Both the position numbers and the translations under genes were made by a program. The notes beneath the pieces are model-generated. The model had not been told where the DNA came from and searched no databases. It saw only the letters and a list, made by a program, of their open reading frames with translations. From Zopfochytrium polystomum (taxonomy: Eukaryota > Chytridiomycota > Chytridiomycetes > Chytridiales > Chytridiaceae), in NCBI GenBank assembly GCA_025765615.1, contig JAIVFJ010000485.1, forward strand, positions 1 through 33,761: 33,761 nt of DNA, in the 5' to 3' direction. Shown here one piece after another: positions 20,571-30,048 of the stretch (positions within the stretch are counted from its first letter, which is position 1; each line of letters begins with the position of its first letter).

Positions 20571-22754
20571 TTAGTTCTCCCAGTCGCTATCCTCCTCCTC
20601 TTCGTCGTCTGGAAAAGAAATCTAGTCAGCCTCTCGCTACTGGGAAAGCAGAAACCTAGAGGTAACAGGCGCGAAACACGAAATGGGGAACTCTCGCAGT
20701 CGATTAAAAATCAATACTCACCACTATCCAAGTCTCTGCGCATACTTGCAAGCTGCATGCGCAGCTTCTCTGCAAGGTCCGTTTCGGCTGCGGCGGGTGC
20801 GGCGCTACTGCTACCGCCTCCGCGGCTCGCCGTAGGACCACGCGACGGCCCCGGCTCCTGGACGGGCTCAGTCTTCCGCAAGGCACCGATACCGGCATTT
20901 CGGATCGAGGCCAGCAGATCCGCACGGCCGTCGCCATTCGATGGAGCTGGCGGCTGTACAGAGCGCGGAGGAGGAGGCGGAGCGTTGCCGGCCGTCGGTG
21001 GAGGGGGAGGAGGGGGCGGGGCCCCACCCATTGGAGGTGGGGGCGGCGGAGGAGGAGGAGCGCCGCCGACGGGAGGTGCAGGGGGAGGAGGCGGCGGGGT
21101 GAGCGCCGAACCAGTCGAGGACGAAGCCGTGGAGGACGGGCGAGAATTGTATGAAGGAACCGCCGGCACAGCGCGTGGAGCAGGGTCATTTCGCGCTGGA
21201 ACGTCAGGACGAGCAGGAGGAGGCGGGCGAGGCGGGGCAGGTGGGGGTGGGGGCTCGCTGCGCACAGGGGCAGGCGGAGGCTGGAAGCGCACCGGCGCGG
21301 TAGGAGGCGGCTCGTACCTAGCGGGAGGCTCGTACCTTGCGGGGGGGTCGTAGCGGGCGGGAGGCTCATTGCGAGGAGGCGCCGGCGGCGGCGCGGGGGT
21401 AGCCCGCGAGGGTGGAGGAGGTGCTGGACGCCGCGATGGCGGAGGAGGCGGAGGAGGCCGTCGCGCTGTTCGTGCAAGCGATTGTCAGTTTAAAGCTAAC
21501 GCAGAAATAACTCACCACCAGAACTGGCAGGTGGCGGGGGAGGGCCAGAGGTGGGCTTCGCGGGGGAGGGAGCCTGTGATTCTTCCTTGGCTGCCGCTGC
21601 GGCCGCTGCGTGCTCCTTCATAAACCTGGAGACAAACTTCGCGGTCCTCTTATCCTGTAATTGTTCCTGCAAAGGGTATTGGTTACAACGACATAGTGCA
21701 GATGAAATATACCTCGGTGATTCCAGCCTTCTCAAAAATGACTTTCCACTCCATCGGAATATTTGCAGCAGTAAAGCCCTTGGTAGGATCGAAACCAACA
21801 TGGCTCACATGCCTGCCAACGTGAGGGGAGGAATGGTTTAATCGAGGACTGTAACTGGTATGGTCTACTTACTTGAAGTCGGATGGAAGGCCTATCATCG
21901 ATTTGTCGATTTTGCCACTTTTCTTGGACTTGCTCTTCTTCGAGAATAGACCTCCACCCTCTTTCTTCGACTTTTTCTTTTCCTTGGATGTGTCGGACGG
22001 GGACGATTCTTTGACGGTGGAGGCTGCCGAGACGGTCGAATCCGCGGTCGAAATAATCGAAGAGCGAGTCGAAACTGTCGAAACATTTGAAGCAAGCGAC
22101 GGCGGAGCCCGTACAGGCGGCTTGGAGGACAGAACTACCTTCTCTGGGGCTGGCGTCGACTGGACCAGGCTTTTCTTCCTTGTGACCTTGTCGGCGAACT
22201 CCGCAGCGTCGCCCTCGTCGGCGAAGGAAAGTCCTGCCATGGCGCGGTCACCCTTTGGCCCAGTGCGTTGTTACAAGAGATGGCAAAGAAAAGATCGATG
22301 TGCACGTTTGTCGCTCACCTGAGATGGAAAAGAGTGGAAAAAGGGCCTGTCTTGATAGTACTTGAAGGCAGCACCATGCTCTGAGGTCCACACAATTCGG
22401 CGATCCTTTCCATGGTGCTGTTAGTTGGCAACGAGAACACTGATTCTAGCTCATCATACATACCCTGAGGTCGATTATGTGGAATACGAACGATCCGCTG
22501 CGATCGCGAGCCAGCACCACCGCGCCCATTTTATCCTGGTATTTCCATTCGGCAGGTCGTTCGGAGGCGATGTACAGCCTGGCAACGGTCGCAGCCAGAA
22601 TCTGGGTGGGTGGCGGTGGTTTGAGAGAGAGCTGAAAACCACCCACACAGGCAGAGGCAGCTTTCTAGAACCATATCCTTCCACTAACCTCCTCGCCGGC
22701 TCCGCGGGCGACGGAATTGACGGTCGACATTTCCGAGTCATTGAGCGCTTTCAT
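20571..22754 (-). CDS. WAS: WASP-family actin nucleation-promoting factor with WH1, CRIB, Pro-rich, WH2 and acidic regions
   Basis: Activator of the Arp2/3 complex, acting at the plasma membrane and endocytic sites. Eight exons: 22754-22689, 22601-22464, 22405-22319, 22252-21873, 21812-21713, 21666-21516, 21465-20722, 20608-20571. They total 567 residues in one clean frame. Order: WH1/EVH1 domain (AEWKYQDKMGAVVL, DRPFFHSF, MAGLSFADEG), Lys-rich basic region, CRIB/GTPase-binding motif (IGLPSDFKHVSHVG, one residue from the consensus), the following helix, a long Pro-rich region with repeated ARYEPP, WH2 (GRADLLASIRNAGIG), a central helix (AEKLRMQLASMRRDL), and a final acidic EEEEDSDWEN with the conserved Trp. 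The organisation is that of animal N-WASP. Yeast Las17 lacks the CRIB. Binding to Cdc42/Rac is inferred from the motif. Confidence 0.95.
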
Positions 22755-22941
22755 TTTGCTGTTCGCAAGTAATACTCTTCGTACTAATCGTCGCTTCAAG
22801 GATCGTTGCTGCTGCAGCGACGGAGCTTTCAGTTGGTGGACCCCAACTCTCTGCTTTTTTTCCACAAATCGATTTCTTGGCTGCATGCCTTGTGCCTTTC
22901 CGTTCCACGTGGGCCCACGTGACTAGAGCCGTTATTCATTG

Positions 22942-25153
22942 ATGAACGTGCTGGAGAGTGTTGCGCCCCTTGTCGGTGGTCCGACCACGGACGGGCCAAC
23001 CGCGACGCATGCCTGCATCCTCGACGCCCATACCCTCAACGCCAGGGCCATGCGCAATAGGCATGCAGCAGAGGTCGATGCGCTGCAGTTGCTCTTCCAC
23101 AAGGCGTATTCCTCCTCCACCACAGCCTCGCGGAACTCGTCGCGTTCAACTTCCCTGCTATCGCTTGCGGTATTTTCGCTAATCCCCAGCTGGGCTTCTT
23201 CTCACCATTTATCGACCTGTATCTATCGATCTGCACTGTGAACAAAACGATGGTGCACCGCAGGTCCCCGAGGACGATGACCCTCCCGTGTCCCTTCCGC
23301 CTATGCCTCCGCCGGCTCACGATGGATCTACCTGCAACTACCTTCTTCATCGTTCCCACAACCCATAAGCCCTCGAAGCGCCGTGTAAGCGATGTCTGCA
23401 TGACCGACGATCTGCGAGCGATTCTCAAGCGGCACAAAGTGGATCCAATCAATTTTCGACTTGCAACAGCTACGAAGTTGGGGAACGAGTGCTCCGACGC
23501 CTCGCGCAGATCGCGGCCTGGGGAACATGACGACGACCTCAGCTCTCTCAACGCTGAAGAGCTACGCTCGCTCTGGCGGCAGACGGTTAAGAATGTTTTG
23601 CGCGACACCGGGGGCCTCTTGAACCTTCGTGCTTATGAGGAAAAACCAAATCGGTTGGTTGACGACGTGGTCGAACGTGTTGAACCAATGCTGAGAGCTC
23701 CGCCGAAAGAGCGGGCCAGGCTTTTGGAGGAAGCTTCACTCTCGACAGGTTACGAGGAATTGACGATGGGCCAGTTCCATGTTAGTATCCTGTTAAGTAC
23801 AGTGGTTAGGGTTCCTGTCTTGAAAATGCCAAACGATCCCTCTCTCAGCAAGCCTATGATCGCTGCTTCGACATACTGCGCCGTCTTCAGGACAGCGAAG
23901 AGTCATTGCTGAAGGAACGCCATGCAAAGGAAATTTCGGACTTTGAACATGGACCGGAACGAGCGTGGAGCCACATTTGCTGGGAGGGAACTTTCAACGA
24001 AGCCCTGAGAAGTGGAGTCGTTGGGCGACTTTCACACGTAACGATGTACACAGAGCATATGTTTCAAATTCCGCTGTGAGTTTTGCCGAGAAGAGCGTTC
24101 CTTTGAATGTTACTAACCTGGAGAGTCGTTCAGCGGCGAAGCGATTCAAACAAAAGGATTGTCGCCTGATTGGGATCGAATGCTTCCACAGCTGAACAGG
24201 GAAAGGTGCCGTTTTGGACTTCTGGCTGTGTCGAAGTCGGAACCAAAAGACTCCTTGACAACATGCACCGCCTGCTTCGGTTAGTTCCACCCGTCGCGTT
24301 TCAATTGTTGTGCGAATGAACTAAAAACTGCTGCAGACAGGCACATGATTCCAACAAGGTACGAGCCAAGACACACTCTCTCACGTAGCGAGTCGATCTA
24401 ACATTGCCTTAAACAGTTTGTGTGGCTGGAGCGTGTGACATTGGACGCTGGCCTCCTCAGTATTTACTTGATTCCAATGTCGAAAGTCATTGTTCCAAAG
24501 GCGCAAACAGCTCGCAACCCATCGTTGCGGGAGGCGGTTGGACGACCGGGCCATACTTTCCTGGTCGCCATGATCCTTGCAGGGGATTCTGGGGATCCTG
24601 TCGCGGCTCTAGGCCCCCGCGGAACGCCAAACCTATTCGAAATCAATCCGCAGCTGTGGGTTTCCTGGGACGCAACCTTCGAGTACGTACCGAAGAAAGT
24701 TGCCGACGAAAAAGTGAACGTAAGCGCGGGCCATCTCGTTTACTTGAATCATGAACCAATCCGATCACCAACAAATTACAGGCCGAATACGCGAAACTGT
24801 TTGAAGATGTGAAGATCGTTGAAGCGCAGCGAAACGAATTGGAGAAACTTCTTGGCGTTGTGCACGCACTAAGAAATGATGCAACACACGCAGCAGCAGG
24901 GCTGGATTCCCAGGAGATGGTGGCAACAGTGGAGAAGGATTTGAGGGAGCAGAATGCGAAGCTTGGGGCCCTCAAAAGACAGATTCAGCAGCTGGAGCAA
25001 GAGTATCCTTCGAGTCTCAAGATTGCGACAGAACCTCTATTAGAGCAAGGGCAGCAGTCCCAGCCGCAACAGTTTCTGGCTCCGCCATTTCCCCAACAGC
25101 CCCCTAGACCACCTCAGCGGGATCCCCGTCTCAGACTGACCGGAAGTATGTAA
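22942..25153 (+). CDS. Unrecognised protein with C-terminal coiled coil
   Basis: The start at 22942 gives a short unremarkable N-terminus. Its link to the next exons (from about 23270) is unresolved, with two frames competing between 23100 and 23370. From about 23380 the frame is convincing: LSSLNAEELRSLWRQ, then an intron at 23780-23849, AYDRCFDILRRLQDSEESLL, further exons to about 24200, RLLDNMHRLLRQ (about 24250), VWLERVTLDAGLL (from 24418), and a coiled coil after an intron at about 24720-24780. The C-terminus is Gln/Pro-rich, ends RDPRLRLTG and stops at 25153. A frame conflict at about 24200-24240 suggests an indel or a missed mini-intron. I do not recognise the family. Predicted soluble; no signal peptide or membrane helix. 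Convergent with Sec6, only 18 bases apart. Confidence 0.6.
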
Positions 25154-25171
25154 TAAATTATGTTTGGCAAC

Positions 25172-27621
25172 TCATTTCGCCAGTTTTGCAAAGAGAGTCG
25201 CGGGCCACTCTTTCCCCTGATTCTTTTCCTTTTCTTCTGCTACTTTGGTTCGACATTGTTCCATCACTTCCCTCACCAGAGTCCTGTCTAAATCATCACG
25301 GCGCTGAAGCAAATCCTCCACAAATGTCATGGGGACGTCAGGGTATGCTTTCCACAGCTTGTAAAAGTCCAAAAATACAAGTCGGGGGTTGCTCTCGATG
25401 ACGCCAATCACCCTTTCGATCACTTCAAAGGCAGACTTTACGCGCTTGGCCCCCTTGAAGCGAGAAAAGAGTTCGGACGACTGCGTCCAGATCCGACTTC
25501 ATCCGCTCCACTGTCGTTGAGCCCTCAGCGGAGGAGCCGGCCACGCGAAACTTTGCACCCTTGTTCCGAAAAGTTTCCAAATACAGCACGAGGAGCCGAT
25601 CCTGCAACTCGGAGACGAACTTGCTGAACAGGTACTCCTGCATGTGTTCCTGAAAGTCTGTGAGGTAGTCGTCCAGTGTGCCGACAACGTACTTTACGAG
25701 CGGCGGGAGGCTGGAACTGCTGCCATTATGCTCGTACCACTCGTTGCGTGAAACTTTAAAAGCACTGGAACGACGTCTCGCAGGATAATGTCGATCATAA
25801 GCGCGTAGCAGCGGCGCGAAAGTTTCATGAAGCCGTCGAGCGCAACACCCTTGATGCGCGAGATCGCGAGCGGCTTGTACGGGTTCTCTGCCCCCGGCGG
25901 GCCGGCGGCGGCGACCAGCGCCGCGTCCCCAGCCGCGGTTTCACCCGTCGTCGACATCAGCGACTCGACTCGGCCGACCATGACCTCTGCAAACCTCCGT
26001 TCCTCGCATCGCATCGTTCGCAAGGGCGATAATGTACTCTGGCAGCCCTTCTGCCGGCGCATCGCCGTGCTTTGTCGGTCCCTCAAAGAACCGCTGAACC
26101 TCCGTTCGAGTGTTTTGGTCCAAGCCTTTTGGTATTCCTCAAGTGCAGTGCAGCATTCAATAATGACGTCGTACATGAGGGCGCCGCGGCTTTGAGCCCA
26201 CCTCACGACGTCCAACTGCTGATTGAACATTTGAAAGACAATAACGGAGCCGCTGAGAAGGTACATTGAGTGCCGTCTGTGTCAGGTGGTCCATTGCGCT
26301 CCACAAAGTCTCGGGTTTCGGTGTTCAGCAGGTTGTTGAGCCACTCGCCCAGCTTTTGTCGAACTAGCTGCTTGATGTACTCCAAAATGAGTTCTTCTTC
26401 GCGGTCGTCGAGCAGTCGTGGTTCCAAAAGCTCCTCACCAACGCCAGCCCAATCGCCCGTTCATGTTGGTATAATAATCACGGACCCACTTCAGAAGGGC
26501 CAAAATGGAGCCTGCTTCGACGACATTGGACGTAATAATTTTGTTAACCATATCGTAGATGCTTCGATGATATTCCAGCACAAAGAACAGGAAAATGTTG
26601 TACTTTTTTGGGAACCTTGGCTCGAGCGAGTCATGCACTAGTGTTAGGTCATCAATAATGGTTTCAGCCGATACCAGTAACTGAGTGAGGTCAGACTTTT
26701 CGGTCTCGTACAAGGTCCTAATTTGGGTGGATATCGACTCTCGTATCGTGTCCAGAAACTTTATTCTGTACGATTTTTCTGGCGGGTAGACATTGAGAGT
26801 ATATCGGGAGGAGGTGCAGTATTTGACGGCGACACCGCCATCGGCGTGGCGGCCTCCGCAAGGGAAGCCTGATCATCCAGTCGCTCCTCCGCTTCGATAA
26901 TCTTGGCAATCCTGATAATCGTCGTGAATCGATTGTTTTTGACCAGTTCGATAGTCCGTTCAACGAGCTTCCACAGGTGCGTCTCGAATGCTTCGACTAA
27001 CGCGTCCAAAGGTCGAAAGTAAGATTGCAATGAGACCAAAAGTCCGCACTGGCTCCGCTTGATCTCGCCATCGTTGTGCATTTGAACGTTTCCAGCTGCT
27101 GAAGTTGATAGTGAATGTACAAAAGGTTCTCTGAGCTGCCGTCACCTCGGCGCGCGTCGAGCGTCCTCCTGAAGCAGACCCTGCAGCCTCTCGACCTGCG
27201 AATTGAGCTTTTGAAACTGCAGCACCATTTCTTTCGTTGCGAGAAAGTTTTGGTGGGTTCTCGATATCTTTTTCGTTCAAGAAAGGGTCAATGGGTGGGA
27301 ACTAACGCAAACAACTCAAAAACCTTTTTGATCTGCTCGTAGTTTTTGATCTGCCCGCTTGGGTTGTCCCAGAGCGCTTGGATTCCGGTCAAGTTCTTTC
27401 TGACCTGGGCCGTGGCAGCCTTGACGTGATCAAGATTGTTTAGGCCGCTCTGGGCGTCTTCCAGTTGGAGCTCGACGGCAGTTCTCAGCTGAGCGTCGAT
27501 CGACGCACGCTCGGCAGCCATCTTCTTGCGCAGCGCGCCCAGCTTCACGAGGTCGTCCGGTGGCGCAACAGTTCCTGCACGCGCACGATGGCGGCTTCGA
27601 TGGCCTCGGACTCGAGCTCCA
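25172..27621 (-). CDS. SEC6: Exocyst complex subunit Sec6 (EXOC3-like), frame broken by indels
   Basis: Subunit of the octameric exocyst that tethers secretory vesicles to the plasma membrane. The start at 27621 gives ELESEAIEAAIVRVQELL. Exon 1 ends at 27307, and exon 2 runs from 27259 to the stop at 25172. Recognisable order: DDLVKLGALRKKMAAERAS, FLATKEMVLQFQKLNSQVE, LYIHYQLQQLETF, SYFRPLDALVEAFE, LGEWLNNLLNTETRDFVE, SGSVIVFQMFNQQLDVV, GLPEYIIALAND, YVVGTLDDYLTDFQEHM, EYLFSKFVSELQDRLL, SNPRLVFLDFYKLWKAYP. Together these cover the full length of the Sec6 family. The pieces lie in changing frames, with about ten single-base shifts near 27560, 27150, 27081, 26850, 26447, 26265, 26115, 26009, 25757 and 25472. 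Most can be explained by one missing or extra base, often in a homopolymer. Sequence error is likely; a pseudogene cannot be excluded. Confidence 0.85.
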
Positions 27622-27871
27622 TCTGACGATGCGGGCAAAGTGGTGAACGAGTTGGGAGTATTAGTGGTCGTGTGTCCGATCTGTTACGGTGCCGCCAAAC
27701 AAGGGGTGGTGCGGGCGCAGCGCCGCCGCTAAAAAATATTAATTTTGGGAACCGACGAGGATAAAAAAAAAAAAAAAAAAAAAAAAAGTTGGGGGGTGAG
27801 TGTGCCTCTGAGTTGTTGTGCCTTCTGGGGCGACCGACCAAACCAACCCCAACCAACCAACCCCACCGAGG
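27622..27871. promoter_or_regulatory. Shared divergent promoter region of Sec6 and MMAA
   Basis: 250 bases separating the start codons of two divergent genes. It contains a 25-base poly-A tract (27763-27787) and a repeated CCAACC stretch (27840-27863) just before the MMAA start. No TATA box is clear. Confidence 0.5.
27763..27787. repeat. Poly-A tract (25 bases)
   Basis: Uninterrupted A run in the divergent Sec6/MMAA promoter. Such rigid dA:dT tracts can exclude nucleosomes in fungal promoters; that role is inference. Confidence 0.96.
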
Positions 27872-29806
27872 ATGACGACGCTGTGGCAACGTGCACGATC
27901 GGGCGCACCCACCGCGTTTGCCGCCGCCACCGCCGCCGCCAGCACGCCCCCTTCACGTCTCTACGCACCGCCGGCCGCACTGCGTCCCGTGCTCCTCTAT
28001 GCTGCGCAAACGCGGGCCTCCTGCTGCTCTTCTTCTCCTTTCTCCGCCGCCATCGCCACCACCAAGGCGTCTGCTCCCTCGTCAATGCTGACCAGTCATG
28101 ACGCAATCGGAGCCTCGCGCGTCGCCCACCTACCACCAGCGCCGCGTTCGCATCGACGCTTTTCGACGACCTCCCACATTTCCGCGCAAGACCTGTACGA
28201 ATCGTTGTCGACCGGCGACAGGCTCTCTTTGGCAAAAGCCATTACCCTTGGTAAATTTTCGCGTGTTTGTTCATTGCTGCCCACGGAACCCCCGCACTTA
28301 CTGCGAGCCGCCACTCTTTCGCTGACTCGTGGCTTTGGCGGCCATAGTCGAATCGACCAGGCACGATCACAAGGTCGAGGCGAAAACCCTTCTTGAGTTG
28401 TTGCGCAAGATTCACGGCGGCCGAAGACTTACGAGGAGGATGTCCACGGCGAGAAGTTTAACACAACATTTTCGATTCGGGCTCTCAGGTGATACGTCGT
28501 CCCGTTCTGATCACCGGGTCCGAACTAATGCGCCCAATGCTCTGCAACTGCAGGCGCTCCTGGTGTTGGGAATCAAGCTTCATAGAACATTTGGCATGTA
28601 TCTTATATCTTTGGGACACAGAGTTGCTGTTTTGGTGAGTTGAGCCGAGTCGACGTGGTTGTGTGTTATGTCATATTGCCGCAAACGGTCATTAATGCTC
28701 ACACAATACAGGCGGTTGACCCTTCATCTTCAATGACTGGTGGTTCTATTTTGGGTGAGGTCAGACCGATTTCACTCCATGTTTTCTGATCATGTTTAGG
28801 TGACAAAACGCGTATGACCGAGCTCTCGCGACACGACGACGCATTCATTCGACCCTTCTCCGAGCAGCTGCACTTTAGGTAGGTGACGCTAAATGAAATA
28901 TCTGGCTCACGGTATTGAAGGCGGCGTTGCTAGAAACACAAATGAGGCAATTTTATTATGCGAAGGTACTTCGTCAATTCGGCCTATTGTCAGATAGCAG
29001 AATTGATAAACTATTTCAATTAGCGGGCGGATTTGATATTATCTTGGTTGAGACCGTTGGGGTCGGCCAATCTGAAACCATGTAAGGGGAAATCCGTAGA
29101 CTGCTGACGGAAGCTGATGCGAAAGCAAATCTGGAACGTAGGTTTGCGGACATGGTTGACATGTTTGTGCTCCTTGCTTGCGCCAGGAGCCGGTGATGAA
29201 CTACAGGTTTAATCCAATTTCTCAACTACCTGCCGTTTTCGCTCTTTCATCTAACCGACTGTTTCGCTTTCAAGGGAATGAAAAAAGGGATTGTCGAGCT
29301 ATCAGACCTTATCTTGGTTAACAAGAGCGACGGTCAGCTGGAGATTCCAGCACGAATGGCGCAGGTGATTGTGTAACGATTTGCCGCAAATGAGGGCGAT
29401 GCTAACGGACAACCACACCCCCACACCCGCGCTAATAAACAAAGATGGAATACATAAGCGCGCTGAAATTCGTACAGAGCCGGACACCGAACTGGAAGGC
29501 GGACGTGCTTCGGGTGTCGTCGGCAGAGAAAAACGGCATCGACGATGCGTGGATAAATATGAAACAGTATTACTCTCAGCTCATCTCCAGCAACAACCTT
29601 ACCAACGGCGAGGGCTACAGCAGCGCCGCTGGATGTGGAAGATTATTGAGCAAGAGATTATGCTTCGCTTCAGTCAGACTCGCCAAAGTGAAGACCCTCG
29701 GCAATCGCTCGAGAACGAAGTAACCGAAGGCGTTGTTACATCAGGTCACGCGCAGAAGTGAATCTTGGACGCTTTTTGAGGCAAGCTGTTCTGAAAGGTC
29801 AATACA
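27872..29806 (+). CDS. MMAA: MMAA/MeaB-type GTPase (chaperone of methylmalonyl-CoA mutase), probably mitochondrial; frame broken by indels
   Basis: GTPase that loads and protects the adenosylcobalamin cofactor of methylmalonyl-CoA mutase. The ATG at 27872 begins an Ala/Arg/Ser-rich leader of about 110 residues that looks like a mitochondrial presequence. Exons: 27872-28250, 28348-28488, 28554-28635, 28712-28754, 28800-28878, 28921-28965, 29024-29081, about 29146-29213, 29275-29364, and 29445 to about 29806. Motifs: P-loop APGVG(KSS), AVDPSSSMTGGSILGDKTRM, GGVARNTNEAILLCE, FDIILVETVGVGQSE, LILVNKSDG. Single-base shifts occur in the P-loop exon (about 28570 and 28583), at about 28855, 29183, 29620 and 29750. 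The P-loop lysine is recovered only if one A is assumed missing. The family call is firm; intactness is not. The mutase itself is not in the window. Confidence 0.9.
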
Positions 29807-30048
29807 AACCAAGTTCTGGGACTGGTCATTTAGGGCAGGGAGGTTTGTTGTTTCTTGACTGGAGGCAAATATTTGGTGGCGGCGGTCGCGATGACAATTC
29901 CTGACAACAATGACAATTTCACTGCCTCATCGCCTCAGAAAAGGTGTTCCATTGCCTCTAAACCAAAGCAATTGCCACACTAATTACAACATTTAAAACT
30001 CCCGCAGCAATCCCATCATGATCCGTTGGTCATTTTCGGTCTCCCTCC

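Noticed and set aside
20704..21477. A 257-codon minus-strand frame overlapping the WASP Pro-rich exon, and a Gly-rich frame on the plus strand (20565-21353)
   Set aside because: Both are shadows of the proline codons in the WASP exon. Only the Pro-rich frame carries WH2 and the acidic tail and joins the flanking exons.
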